In this document: one piece after another, positions 37,030 through 48,135 of the stretch
How positions within the stretch are numbered: position 1 is the stretch's first letter
Layout: the number at the start of each line of letters is the position of its first letter
NCBI GenBank assembly: GCA_038025085.1
Contig: CM076147.1
Location: 40,422,766 to 40,486,765, forward strand
From: Tetragonia tetragonoides
Taxonomy: Eukaryota; Streptophyta; Magnoliopsida; Caryophyllales; Aizoaceae
DNA: 64,000 nucleotides
Direction of reading: 5' to 3'
Program-made: the position numbers and the translations under genes
The notes under the pieces: generated by a model
Told to the model about the DNA's origin: nothing
What the model saw: the letters and a program-made list of their open reading frames with translations, nothing else
Database searches by the model: none

Positions 37030-40013
37030 ATGGCGACTGTGCTGGAATCCCTAACTATCCCTCGCGCTTCAGCCTTTCCATCAGCAACTTTATCGCCGAT
37101 CTCTACTTCTTCTACTTCTTCAGTATCTTCTCTCTCCAAATTGCCCGAGTTTTCAGGTTTGAAGGCTAGGTTTAGTGCTTCAAATCGAACTGCTCTTAAA
37201 TCAGTGACTTCGCGCTCTGGGTTTTCTCGTCGTGCTGGTCGAATCGTTTCCGAAAGCTCAGATTCTGCTCTTCAAGGTTTCACCATACTCAATTTGATAT
37301 TCCGTTTCTTATCAGTTTTTTTGTTTGTTTCACTTCAGGTTTTCGTCTTTAATTGCATTTTGATTTTTTTTTGTGAACTTTGTTCGAATTTGTTGGTTAG
37401 GTTATGGTATTCTTGAGTATGGTGATTGGAATTGATTGTGATTTTGTTGATTCATGTTGTCGATTTTGGGATTATGTCGACTTTGGTGTTATTGGTACTT
37501 TATGCTGGATGAATTTTGATTTCCGTGCATAGGTTGAAGGTTTGGTATGATGAGCATTTTTTGAGGTCTTAGGGATGTTGGAAGTATTGATGGATGTTCT
37601 GTGTTGAATATATGTTAGGATGTAGTATCAGAAGAAGAAAAATCTTATGAAAAATCATGTGGATAATTGTTGGAATTCTCATATCAACACTTGTGAAGTA
37701 AAAGAGTCGGTTTTGTTCCATTATGAATGAAAACTATGCTAAGAAGCTATATCATGAATTATGGACACTGGTTGCAAATTGGATGTTTTGATGGATGTTT
37801 TAAATATTCTCAAAGCGTCAGGAGGTGAATGGTAGAGTTTTGGGGACATTGGAAAAAAGAAGTCAAAGGTTAGGAGTTCATTTGTTACTAGGAGGCTAGG
37901 AGCTTGGCCAAACGGGTCCTTAACTTGAAGTTTGGGATAGTGAGATGCATAGTGATGTAGGCAAGGGAATTATCTGAGAGTTCTGGATCACTTAATCACA
38001 AGATAGTTAACAGTTGTTTTAGTGGATGAGATGTAGTTAACATTGTCTTCAATGGATGAAATGTCTGTAATATTGTTTACTTGATCTTACTTGGTTTGTG
38101 CAGTGGATAAGTGGATCATACTAGTTGTTAGAGATAGTTAACATAATGGGAAATAGGAGTTCAGATTTAGTATGAGTTTAGGAATTAGAACATTAGTAGA
38201 TAATGTGATAAAATGGCCAGAAAGATTCACATCTTATGATAGTCCTTCTGAGTATCAAACAGCTATAGAAGACTAAACCTTGAGCACTATTTCTAGGATG
38301 AGGATATGTGTATTATGAACAAAGTTGCATTTGATATATGCCTTTCCAATTTATCAACATAATAACAGTTTTAAGGCAAGCATTGCCTCACTGGTTGAGG
38401 TTGATGCCTTAGTAATAGAGGCCTGAAATTCATTCCTCCCCTGTTTGGTGTTTATTAACCATAAGTTTTATCCAATTTTGAGACATGAATCCATGATCTT
38501 AATGGCTGGATAGCAATACTCAGGTTTCCTCAACACAATCTTTATCACCAGGTGCTATTTTGGGATAGAGTCACCTATCTAGCTTCCTTATGGTATAGGG
38601 CATCTGGGACTTTTACGTGTTTTTTCATTTCTTTATGAGGTTGAAAGGAATTAATCCAACTTGGAATGCGCTCTCTATTCTGTTTCCTGTTGATAAAAAT
38701 AATTTTTTTTTCATCTAAAAAGAACAAGAATAAAATAATGTTCATCAAAGCTCCTTAGCATGAAGCGTAGAGGAGACTACCAGAAGGTTCTTCGAGGGAG
38801 CATTATGTTAATTTCTTTTGTGCAGTTTCATTTTCTTTCATCATTTTACCTGTCAAGTTTAACTACTCAACTAATCAACTTTGATTGAGAAAAGAAAAAA
38901 AAACACTTAATAATTTCTATCTCCATGTAATTATGTACATCAGGAGTGTTAATATAACAAAATTAATTTATTGAAAAGTATGGACTTGCTTGGGTATGTG
39001 CTATGACATGCTATTACGTTTCAAAGTTCTTTAGATGAACACAGTAAGTTACTAGTTATTTCCTGAGATAAAATGTTTCTAGGTTCCTCTTCTTATAATA
39101 GCCTTCTGGTGACGGGCAACATGTTGAAACAATTTCGGACACATCTGCAAATTTAAATGTCACCAACCAAAAATAACTTAGGTTTTTCTGCTCTTATTTG
39201 CGGTCTGGATTGCAATTATCTTCTCCAGAAGGAAGGTGGAAGTAGAAAGAGATTGTAGAAGTTGGAAACTCTGTTGCCACCTTACAGCAGCTCTCTTGAA
39301 ATGCAAAAGACTCTTTGCATATTTGCTTACAGATGTGACAGCTTTCCATGTTCCATTGAAGATTGAAATCCCCCCCCCCCCTCTCTTTGTGTAAACTGAA
39401 TCCTGGTTTCGGATCTTCTTTTTGTTTATTTTTACTTTTACTTCATACTAGTTGGAGCACTATAAGAGGGCCTTTCATTATTCATGCTCATCTTTACTTA
39501 AGAATGAATGTGAGCTGTGAAGCATATGTGGGATTCCTATGTGGAAGTTAGATGAGAATAAGGCCCTCAGCTATCTTGTGGCTTTACTTCATTGCATACA
39601 CATTGGTTATGCCAATCAAAGTATGGTTTTAACTTTGCAATTTAGTATGAATTGAAAGCATCACCCTGAATCATACTGCCTTTGCATGGAAAAATGCAGT
39701 GCCTGCGGTGACTGATGCCACATTTAAATCACTGGTCCTGGAGTCTGATTTGCCTGTTCTGGTTGAATTCTGGGCTCCATGGTGTGGACCTTGCCGAATA
39801 ATCCAACCAGTTGTCGATGAATTAGCAAAGCAGTTTGCTGGAAAGCTCAAGGTCTACAAAGTCAACACTGATGATAGCCCCACAATTGCATCCGACTATG
39901 GTGTTCGAAGCATTCCGACTGTCATAATATTCAAAAGTGGCGAGAAAAAAGAAGCAGTTATTGGTGCTGTCCCAAAATCTACGTTAACCACCAGCATAGA
40001 GAAGTTCTTGTAA
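37030..40013 (+). CDS. TRXM: Thioredoxin m-type, chloroplast precursor
   Basis: Small stromal dithiol-disulfide oxidoreductase reduced by ferredoxin-thioredoxin reductase; m-types regulate stromal and thylakoid targets. Two exons: 37030-37276 and 39700-40013, with the Val codon split by the intron, giving 186 aa. The first ~75 residues are Ser/Thr/Arg-rich with few acidic residues, a typical transit peptide. The catalytic site WCGPC is at 110-114 inside [12 protein letters not shown]. The cis-Pro follows in [17 protein letters not shown], and the end [17 protein letters not shown] is characteristic of m-type proteins. Which m isoform it is cannot be settled here. The 2.4-kb intron holds no recognisable gene. 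Confidence 0.94.
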
Positions 40014-41661
40014 AGGTGATATGTAGTGGATGCCAATGTGGGATACCAACCATCTAGTATTCTTTTTGCCCCCTCTCGCCAGGTGTGATGTGTCATACTG
40101 TGCTGCAACAATAAGCTACTTGTGATCCTGTATAGTTGATGCTATTGTATTCTTGATTTTCTGGAAGAATATGAGATTTTCTTAGTTGCGGGGCACTTGT
40201 ATCTCTTTATACTTCATAGCTCTGTTCTTGTGCAGTTGTGCCTACATATTTGCCCGTTAATCCTGATCCATGCTTCCATTTAAGAATGATGCAACAACAG
40301 ATGCAGTGTTTGTTTCACTGATTGTGAAACCGTGCCCAAAATGGGGTGCGTGACAAGCCTCAACCCGGCTCAGCCCATGTTAAACTGGATTTGGTCCGAG
40401 CCAGTCGGCCTAGGTCATTGCTCCGTCTTCGTGATCTAGCGCAGCCCATTCAAGATGTTATACTGTCTATTTGTACAACACATTGACTAGTTGGATATCT
40501 GCCATATGCTCAAAAATCAAAATGCTAATGGGAAATCTGGCTTTGATTTTATAGTTGTTGGAGCTAACAGTTTAGAGGTATTCATATCTTTAAAGTAGAA
40601 GGTGATTCAACTAGACTGGACCAGAGACTGAACTTCACAATAATTTAGGAAATGGTTTAAGTGAAGGCCAAGAGGGTACCAAAACTTTGGGTATTAATTG
40701 GCTCTTTTTTGTCCTAATCGAACTGAGCCAACTTCGTAGGGGACATCCTCCACCAACTCACTACAATATTAATTTTGTGGATTTGACATTGGACATGAGT
40801 GTGTGTTGTAAGCACGTTTTTTTTAAGATTTGGATGAAGAATATGTCGAGATTTTGCGTTCTTGTGGGGATAAAAAATCAGTAGGTGTTTTAGTAAGGGT
40901 GTTGGGTGCATTTGATTTGTTTACAAAATGCATAAAGACAAAAACTCTTGACGAAAATGTCAAGAGTATATGAGGTTTTTGAGTTGTTTAACTAGGAATC
41001 TAATCACTTGAAATCATTGAAACAGGAAGTGCAAAACGTACCATAGGTCCATAGACAACAAAAATGTCAAGGTTGAATTATACCCTATATACTAAGTTTA
41101 GAAACCAACAAAATGTTACACTTGCGTTATTCATGTGTCATAAGAATCACCCATTTTTGCTCAATAGGTATAAGTGAATGACGATTGATTAACCTCCTGT
41201 TATGTCATGTTCAGACTCTCGTATTCAACCGCGAACATAAAATTAACTGAACAACCAACGTAAATACTGACCTTGTTAACGTAGCATCATCGATGGACTT
41301 ATTTACCATACATAACTCTTTTGTACCTTTGATAGGACTAACATAGTATATTCTTCAAACAAAATAATTTGTAAAAAAATCAGTTTATGAAATTAATTAT
41401 ATATCGAATTAATATATACATCAAGTGTACACATTAAATAATTTGCTCATTTGGCTGAAACATCACTATATAATGGATTTCAGTTTCTTATTGTTATCCC
41501 ACATCGACCAGTAGACCACAGTACTTTCATTTTCCAAAAAATAAAAAACACCTAACGTGTTCGGCGAATAAATAAATTGGGTTTAGCCCCGTTGTTGTTG
41601 GCAGATGGATCGAAAAGAATTTTCATGATTGTCCCTTTTCCTCTTATTTAAGGCCTTCTTA
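40014..41661. other. Thioredoxin 3' UTR and intergenic DNA with an old SINE relic
   Basis: 3' UTR to roughly 40330, then AT-rich spacer. The segment 41165-41300 resembles the minus-strand SINE at 51812-52070 in outline. TCCCACATCGACC near 41497 is a motif common in LTR-related plant DNA. No gene was recognised. Confidence 0.45.
41165..41300 (-). mobile_element. Diverged SINE relic related to the copy at 51812-52070
   Basis: Shared ordered blocks are AAGTGAATG, TATGTCATGTTCAGACT (TACGTCATGTTCGGACT in the other copy), GAACAACCA and ACTG.CC..GT.AACG. No promoter boxes survive in this copy, so it is a fragment. Confidence 0.45.
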
Positions 41662-41965
41662 GTGCTTGTTTGGTTGAATTAGGGATGTGAGTTCTCATGG
41701 GAAGTATTAATTTATGGGAAATATTAAAATCATAAAAAGTGCACAAACTTGTTTAGTTGCACTAAGAAACTTTGAATTTATGGGAAGTGATGTGGGAAGT
41801 AGTACTTACCTATAGGGGGTTGGTAAGTGACTTTCTCCATTTTGGAGGAAGTGACTTCCCATGAAATATTAATTCCTAAGTTTTTTTGTCAACCAAACAA
41901 CAAGGAATAACACTTCCTAGAAAGTTGTACTTCCCATATTAGTTGTTTGTCAACCAAACAAGCAC
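41662..41965. mobile_element. Tourist-like MITE (PIF/Harbinger type)
   Basis: 304-bp element with perfect terminal inverted repeats GTGCTTGTTTGGTTGA and TCAACCAAACAAGCAC. It is flanked by direct 3-bp TTA duplications at 41659-41661 and 41966-41968. A TTA target is the hallmark of PIF/Harbinger-related Tourist elements. There is no coding capacity. An internal GTCAACCAAACAA copy of the end lies near 41890, as if an end had been duplicated. Confidence 0.88.
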
Positions 41966-42099
41966 TTAATTATTATCATCAGAAACCGAAAATAAATAAA
42001 GAAGCAACTTCAAACGAAGCTTCTCAAAAATGGAAATTGAATTTTAGGTGGGTTAACGCGGTAATCTCGGTGCTTATTAAGATATTTTCTCTTTAATCA

Positions 42100-42237
42100 A
42101 TCTTTATCTCTCTCTAAATACAACCCTCAATCCGATATAATCTATTTTTCTGTGTTCTTTGTCATCAATTTCTTCAGTTACATTACATATATCTCATTCC
42201 TCAAATTTGATATTTTTCCTCCATTGTCGAAATACAG
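42100..42237 (+). other. Inferred non-coding first exon of the RMA-like gene
   Basis: CT-rich leader-like sequence ends at AATACAG followed by GTACTC, a good donor. The acceptor TTTTTACAG at 45262-45270 lies 2 bp before the RMA start codon. A 5'-UTR intron of about 3.0 kb is therefore inferred; the transcription start is unknown. Confidence 0.5.
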
Positions 42238-42889
42238 GTACTCTTTCTCTCTCCTCTCCATCTTCATCCTTCATGTTATTGCATATTTTTAGCAATATTT
42301 TGATTCTGTGCTTTTTGCTTATTTCTGGGTTTTCTTGATTTTCATTGTGTTTTCTTTGATTGCCTCATATGTGATATGCCTTTGTCTCTGGTAATGCCCA
42401 GTTGGGAAATTTTTATTTTTCTTATTAGGAGGGCTTCCCTGTTAATGAATGTTTATGTTTGTGCTTGTGCTTGTGCTTGTTAGGGTACATTTTAGGCTGT
42501 TGCAAAATTTTGGTTGATTTTGGGTTGTAGTTGTTTAAAAATGTGTACCCAATTCTTAACTCTGCTGTTTATGTATGAATCATTGTGGCTTTCTAGTTAA
42601 GACTAATAACTCTATATTGAGTTCAGGGTATTAATTTAAGCATTTGAAAGAAGTCAAAGAACCCTTTGAAAGAACTACTTGATATTTCTTAATTGTAGTT
42701 TCCAGTCCAACCACCTGAAAATGGGCATTAGGCTTATTGTGCAAACTCATCTAATTTGTTTACTTTGCCCCATGATTTGTGGCTCAGTGGTGAATTTCAT
42801 GTGGGTTCTGTATTTTGACGTCTGTAGCTCTTTTTAGTTCTATCATGAATGTGAAAGCTCTGGTGTTGTTTTTTGGTAGGAATTAGAAC

Positions 42890-43405
42890 ATTAATATTAA
42901 TAAACCATCAAAAACAGTCAGAGTTTAGTCAGGCTCATGACTGAAACAACCGAGTTGTTCCTCATGCACCAAAATATTACATGCCAGGGGAGGGGTGTTC
43001 CAAAATACAGTTTGCTCAAAAGCAGTGTTTTCCTTTCTAGTTAGTTTAGCTAGGTGATCTGCTACTCTATTCCATCTTCTCCCTTCAAACTTGATCGTTA
43101 CTGTAGGGTTCCCAGCCAGCATTGCCCTGCAATCCAGTATCAAATACATCAGTTCATGTCTTGTTACCTCCTTGGCAGAGATCAGGTTGACTACTTTTTG
43201 TGAATCTGTAATTATAAGCACCTGTTGCCATCCTTTCTGAGGCCTGAGCTACCCACTCTAGCGCCAGGAGTTGTGGCCCTGCAAGGCTTGGTCTTGAACC
43301 AAGAAAGTTAATTGAACCACATATTTTGCTAATCCACCGCTTTGAATTTGAACAACCGGGCTCTAAGAAAGGGATTAAGAACCAGTAGCTAGTAGGTGGT
43401 GACAC
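42890..43405 (-). pseudogene. LINE-type RNase H domain fragment (non-LTR retrotransposon)
   Basis: On the minus strand, 43221-42925 encodes an RNase H-like (RVT_3) segment: IITDSQKVVNLI, a central helical stretch, then KFEGRRWNRVADHLAKLTRK. The D-S-Q and NRVAD.LAKL motifs are typical of the C-terminal RNase H domain of plant LINEs. Upstream, LLALEWVAQASERMATG continues the domain in another frame (43405-43154), so at least one frameshift is present. No reverse transcriptase remains; it is a dead fragment antisense within the inferred RMA 5' intron. Confidence 0.75.
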
Positions 43406-44489
43406 AATTGTTCACTTCTGAATTCTGATTAGTTTCTTGGAAACTTAAAAATACCTTCTTTTGTAGATGCTGAATCCCTATTTCAAACAGCATGTATTGG
43501 ATCTTATTGTTGATATCATCTTACAGAGAAAGTTTATAATATAAGTTTGATTAGGATATAATCTAACAGAAGCTATTTATAATAGATTTGTTTTCACCGT
43601 GTGGCTAGCATATGGGTTCATATGTACTTCATGGAATGAATTATGTAGCTTATACCTTGATGAGCTGAGTATTGTTTGAAAAATGTAAATTCCCAGCCTT
43701 TGTCTGCTTCTCAAGTAGCTTTCCAAATCTTTTAGTGTTATGCAAAAGAAATGTTTTAGTGCTTCAATAGTTTGATCAAATCTCTGTGTTGGGTATTTGA
43801 TATAGATCAATGGGTTGCTAAAATTTGCATATTTTTGAACTTTTTGAGAACTGTAAAGAAGCAAAAGAACCCCAATGAGAGTGCTCAATCAACTTGATTA
43901 AGGTCATAGATCAGGAGTTGTGGTCAAATCTTTTTAGGTGTCCCATTTGAAGGCTGCCCCTGCCTGAAGCATTAGGCTTAGCTTCTATCATGATGACAAA
44001 CTTTACATAGAAAATTCACGCCATTACGTGGTTTATATTCTAGGCTTTTCCAGAAAGTGGACATGCTTAGGTGCTTAATGGAACTTAATGTATCTAGCCT
44101 TTCATACTAGGCACGTCTCATGAATTATATCTGGCTTCATTTACATGGAATGTCTCTATATATCAGGCATCAGTTTTCGAGTTTCGGTAAACACTAATTC
44201 AATAAATCAAAACCACAAGGAGTTAAATTCTGTTGTGCTCCTTCTACCATGCCCTTCAATTACCCTTGTTTTGGGAGGCGAAGATGTTACCTAGGCATCA
44301 ATAAGAATTAAAGTGCAAATGTGACATATTAGTATTACTACTCTTGCCATTTGAAACATGTGTTCTTTGGTCCAACTATCATGTTCAAACTGTATGTTTT
44401 TTTTGGCTTGCCTCCCCTCTTCTCCCAAGCATTCTCTGTCCTAAACAAATCTTCAGATTGCTTTTAGTTCACTAGGTGACTGAAAGAAC

Positions 44490-45250
44490 TGTTGGGGAAA
44501 ACTACGGTATTTACCCACAATCACAACAACAGATAATCGGAAAAATAAAGTGTAAGAACCCAAAAACAACACAAACAATTTTACGTGGAAAACCCCTCTC
44601 AATTAGGGGAAAAACCACGGTGCGGATCTCCACGCACTAAAATATGATCCACTATGATAATCAAGAGTACAAAGGCAACAATCACAAGATCAAACAACAA
44701 GTAGACTATCTATCTTTGGTACTAGTACAAATTGACAAACCCTAGCTCAATTTGGTACTCCCACAAATCCAAAGATATACCCACAAAATACCTGTCAATG
44801 ACCGATCCGAGTACTCTGATTACCTTCACACAAACAAGCCAAAATCAATCGTGAACTGGAACAAACCTCTTTGGAGAAATACTCAATTTCTCTCACTCTC
44901 TGCTTGTCTCTTTTCACTCGGCTCACTCTTTTGTTTCGGCTGTCTTGTTTCGACTCTCACCAAAAACCAAAAAACCAAAGCCTTTTTGTTTCCCCACCTT
45001 TTAGCTTCTGGTGGAAGCTTCTGCACGTCAACAGAGCCACAAAATCTTCTTTGTGGGCTTGACCAATCAAAACCATCTAAAGCCCACTTAAAAGGCAAAC
45101 TCACGCAGCAACAATTCTTTTCCACTTCTTTTCTGTTTTTGTTGTCTTTTCTTTTGTATTTCTTTTGTTCTATTTTATTTCTTTACAAACTTAAATAAAA
45201 TAAAACACAACTTAATAATACTATTTGGTATTTGGGGCGTTACCTCAACA
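44490..45250 (+). mobile_element. Solo LTR of a retrotransposon, with 5-bp target-site duplication
   Basis: 761 bp starting TGTTGGGG and ending CCTCAACA, so with 5-bp TGTTG/CAACA inverted termini. It is flanked directly by AGAAC at 44485-44489 and 45251-45255. TG...CA ends with a 5-bp duplication define an LTR, and no internal retrotransposon sequence is attached, hence a solo LTR left by LTR-LTR recombination. A stem-forming block CGTGGAAAACCCCTCT...AGGGGAAAAACCACGG lies near its start. It is probably from a Ty1/copia-type element, which is inference. The open frame 44752-45198 inside it has no known domain. Confidence 0.88.
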
Positions 45251-45272
45251 AGAACCTTCCATTTTTACAGAT

Positions 45273-46052
45273 ATGGACTTCATTCAGAACTTTCAAAACT
45301 CTGCTACAGAACACCGCTCTGATGAAGATGTGACAATTAAGCAAAAATACAACTCTCTTTTGGCTCAAACCACAGAGTCCGAGAATAGCAATAGCGCTTT
45401 TGATTGCAATATATGCTTTGATTCAGCACATGATCCTGTTGTCACACACTGTGGTCATCTGTATTGCTGGGCATGCATTTTCAAGTGGCTCCATGTCCAA
45501 AACTCCTCTGAAACAGCGCAAAAGCAAGCTTGTCCTGTCTGTAAGGCGGACATCTCACAAGCTTCATTGATCCCACTTTACTGCCATGGCTCTTCACCAA
45601 CTGAATCTGAGGTCAGGAAGCCTTCATGTGATATCATCCCTCCTAGGCCTACTGTGTGTGGGCTCCACACCCTCTCTGCAGAAAATGTGCATTCAAATCG
45701 ACGACTTCCTTCCGATGCTTTTCGATCACAATCTCCATCGTTTCATCATCACCAATACTTATTTGCCCCGTATGGCAACAATGATAATACCATTTCATCA
45801 TCCAATCTTGTGAGTACTACTATGGCTGGCATTATCAATCCTACAATTGGAATGCTCGGTGAGCTAGTTTACACTAGGATGTTTGGGACTGCAGATACTA
45901 GTTTGTTTACCTACCCTCTTCCCAGTTCTTATGCTATGATGGGACATAACAGCCCTCGGATGAGAAGGCAAGAGTTGCAGATACACAAGTCTCTTAACAG
46001 AGTTTCTATCTTTCTTTTCTGTTGCTTTGTCCTGTGCTTGCTTCTGTTTTGA
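45273..46052 (+). CDS. RMA: RMA-type RING E3 ubiquitin ligase, membrane-anchored
   Basis: ER-membrane E3 ligase of the RMA/RNF5 family; plant members ubiquitinate ER clients such as aquaporins. A single coding exon of 259 aa. The C3HC4 RING is complete: Cys45-x2-Cys48, Cys60, His62, Cys65-x2-Cys68, Cys87-x2-Cys90, in DCNICFDSAHDPVVTHCGHL and ACPVCKADI. A C-terminal hydrophobic anchor, VSIFLFCCFVLCLLLF, ends the protein. I chose ATG 45273 because it is the first codon after a probable splice acceptor (TTTTTACAG at 45262-45270). The frame is open further upstream (to 45225), but that part lies in the solo LTR and intron. Gene number within the RMA family is not resolved. Confidence 0.9.
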   Translation: MDFIQNFQNSATEHRSDEDVTIKQKYNSLLAQTTESENSNSAFDCNICFDSAHDPVVTHCGHLYCWACIFKWLHVQNSSETAQKQACPVCKADISQASLIPLYCHGSSPTESEVRKPSCDIIPPRPTVCGLHTLSAENVHSNRRLPSDAFRSQSPSFHHHQYLFAPYGNNDNTISSSNLVSTTMAGIINPTIGMLGELVYTRMFGTADTSLFTYPLPSSYAMMGHNSPRMRRQELQIHKSLNRVSIFLFCCFVLCLLLF

Positions 46053-46689
46053 AGCTCAAGTTGTTGATTTGTACATTTGTAAAGTTTGTAGACTACCAAT
46101 CCACATTATGTAAATTGTGGAACTCCTTAGTATGAAAGTATAGTATCTACAGATTTGTAAGATTGGACCCGATGTCTAGAGGTTCAATGTACATTCTGCG
46201 AGTGACCCTGAGTTTGGGATAAACTTTGCAAGCTTAGCATTCAAATATAGATTGAGAATACTGTATGAAATAATATGCTCTTCTCTAACTGGTTTCTGTA
46301 ATGGTAAGGATCTCCTCAGACCTCGTCAGAGGCAGGATACCAGTGGGGTGGTTCTGTCTGCACAATCTTACACTTTCTGGAAAAAACCCTATGCCTTCAT
46401 GCCCCTTTCGAAAGGAGTACACACTATTATGCTGATCAATAGATACTAAACTATTCCATCTATTGATAAAAAGAATAATGTAACTAACTAATAAGTGTTA
46501 ATTTATTAATACAATTAACAATATTTTCTACAATATATGAGTAGATCTTCAATCTTGTGGTTGATTTTCAAAACATAAAAATGTAGATCAAGAGTTTTGC
46601 TCGCCTCCATCATGGTAAATTCTTTGCTAATAATTATTCTGTCTATTATGTTTAAAAAATAAAACCAAATTACTCCTCCCTCCTAGCGC
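46053..46689. other. RMA 3' UTR and AT-rich spacer
   Basis: Probable 3' UTR to about 46250, then AT-rich spacer. A 65-codon open frame at 46252-46449 has no recognisable features. Satellite array 2 begins near 46690. Confidence 0.45.
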
Positions 46690-48135
46690 CCATGTCCCAT
46701 GGGTGAAATCGGAGTTTGGTGTCTGGTATGACCGTCTCGAAGCATCGGAGGTTCTCTAGGGTCACAATAGACCTCCTGAAGAAGTTTGGGTAAAATGACA
46801 ATCGGGTCCCGGGAAGCCAAAAATGAAGGCTATAATCCACATTTTTTGGGCTTCCGGGAGGTCCGGAAATGATGGTAGATATTTTCGCACCGCATCATAC
46901 AAGACACCTCTAGGAGACATAAGAGGCCTCCGGGGTTGGTTATCCGGTCCCTATTAGGCTTATTAGGGCGTTTTACGAGACAGGTGCAAGGGAAGGAATA
47001 ACGAAAGCATGAGCGAAATCGGAGTTCAGGGACTCGGATGACCCTTTTGGGGAACCGAGGGTCCTCTAATGCCATGATAGACCTCACAGAGAAGTTTGGG
47101 CAAAAATGACAACCGGTCTAAAATACCGAAATGAAGGCTATAATCCACGTTTTCTGGGCCTCTGCCCCGGAACCAAGATAGATATTTTTGCACCACCTCG
47201 CAAGGGACACCCTTAGGGGACATGGGAGACCTACGGGGTCGGTTATTCGGTCACTGTTAGGCTTATTAAGGCGTTTTACGGAACATAAGTGCAAGGGGCA
47301 AGAACACCGAAAGCATGGATGAATACGGAGTTCGAGGATCCAGATGACCCTCTCGGGGCACCAAGGGTCCTGTAATACCATGATAGACTCTCTGAAAAAA
47401 TTTGGGCAAAAATGACAACCGGCTCCGGAGAAGCCAAAAATGAAGGCTATAATTCACGTTTTTTAGGCTTCCGGGATGCCATATAACGAAGGTTGATATT
47501 TTCGTACCACATCACACGAGACACCTATATGAGACATAGGAGGCTTCCGGGGTCGGTTATCCGGTTCCTATTAGGCTTATTAGGGCGTTTTACGGGACAC
47601 AAGTGCAAGGGTAGAAATACCAAAATTAAGGGTGAAATCGGATGACCCTCCCCAGGGCACCGAGGGTCCTCTAATGCCATGATAGACCTCCCGAACAAGT
47701 TTGAGAAAAAATGACAACCGGTCCCCGGGAAGCCCCAAAAAGAAGGCTATATAATCCATGTTTTCTAGGCCTCTAGGAGCCCCCGGAATGAATGTGTATA
47801 TTTTCGCACTAGGTCACATGGGACACCCCTAGGGGAAATGAGAGGCTTTCGGGGTCGGTTATCCGGTCCCTGTTAGGCTTATTAGGGAGTTTTACGGGAC
47901 GCAAATGCAAGGGGCAAGAACACCAAAAGCATGGGTAAAATCGGAGTTCGGGGATTCAAATGACCCTCCCGGGGCACCGAGGGTCCTCTAATACTATGAT
48001 AGACCACCCGGTGAAGTTTGGGCGAAAATGACAACCGAGCCCAGGAAGCCAAAATTCGAAGGCTATAATCCATGCTTTCTAGGCTTTCGAAAAGCCCCAG
48101 AACGAAGGTGGATTTTTTCACCAGTGCAAGAGATA
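46690..48135 (+). repeat. Satellite array 2: about five ~307-bp monomers
   Basis: Same family and orientation as array 1. The GAAATCGGAGTTCGGGG anchor recurs near 46705, 47014, 47320, 47632 and 47936, spacing about 305-312 bp. The 47632 monomer lacks part of the anchor. Subfamily features are CTAATGCCATGATAGACC, GGCTTATTAGGGCG and GGGACACAAGTGCAAGGG. The first monomer carries GACCGTCTCGAAGCATC instead of the internal GACCCTCCCGGGGCACC, as does the first monomer of array 3. Confidence 0.92.

Noticed and set aside
37030..37416. Unspliced 128-codon reading of thioredoxin exon 1
   Set aside because: The frame runs into the intron after residue 82; joining at 37276/39700 restores the thioredoxin fold.
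38381..38470. Possible SINE-like boxes (TGGTTGAGGTTGATGCC) in the thioredoxin intron
   Set aside because: Box B is poor and no tail or target-site duplication is visible.
44752..45198. Plus-strand frame of 148 codons before RMA
   Set aside because: Lies wholly inside the solo LTR and shows no retroviral-type domain.
45225..45272. Upstream in-frame start for RMA
   Set aside because: This extension lies in the LTR end and intron; the splice acceptor just before 45273 makes the later ATG the natural start.
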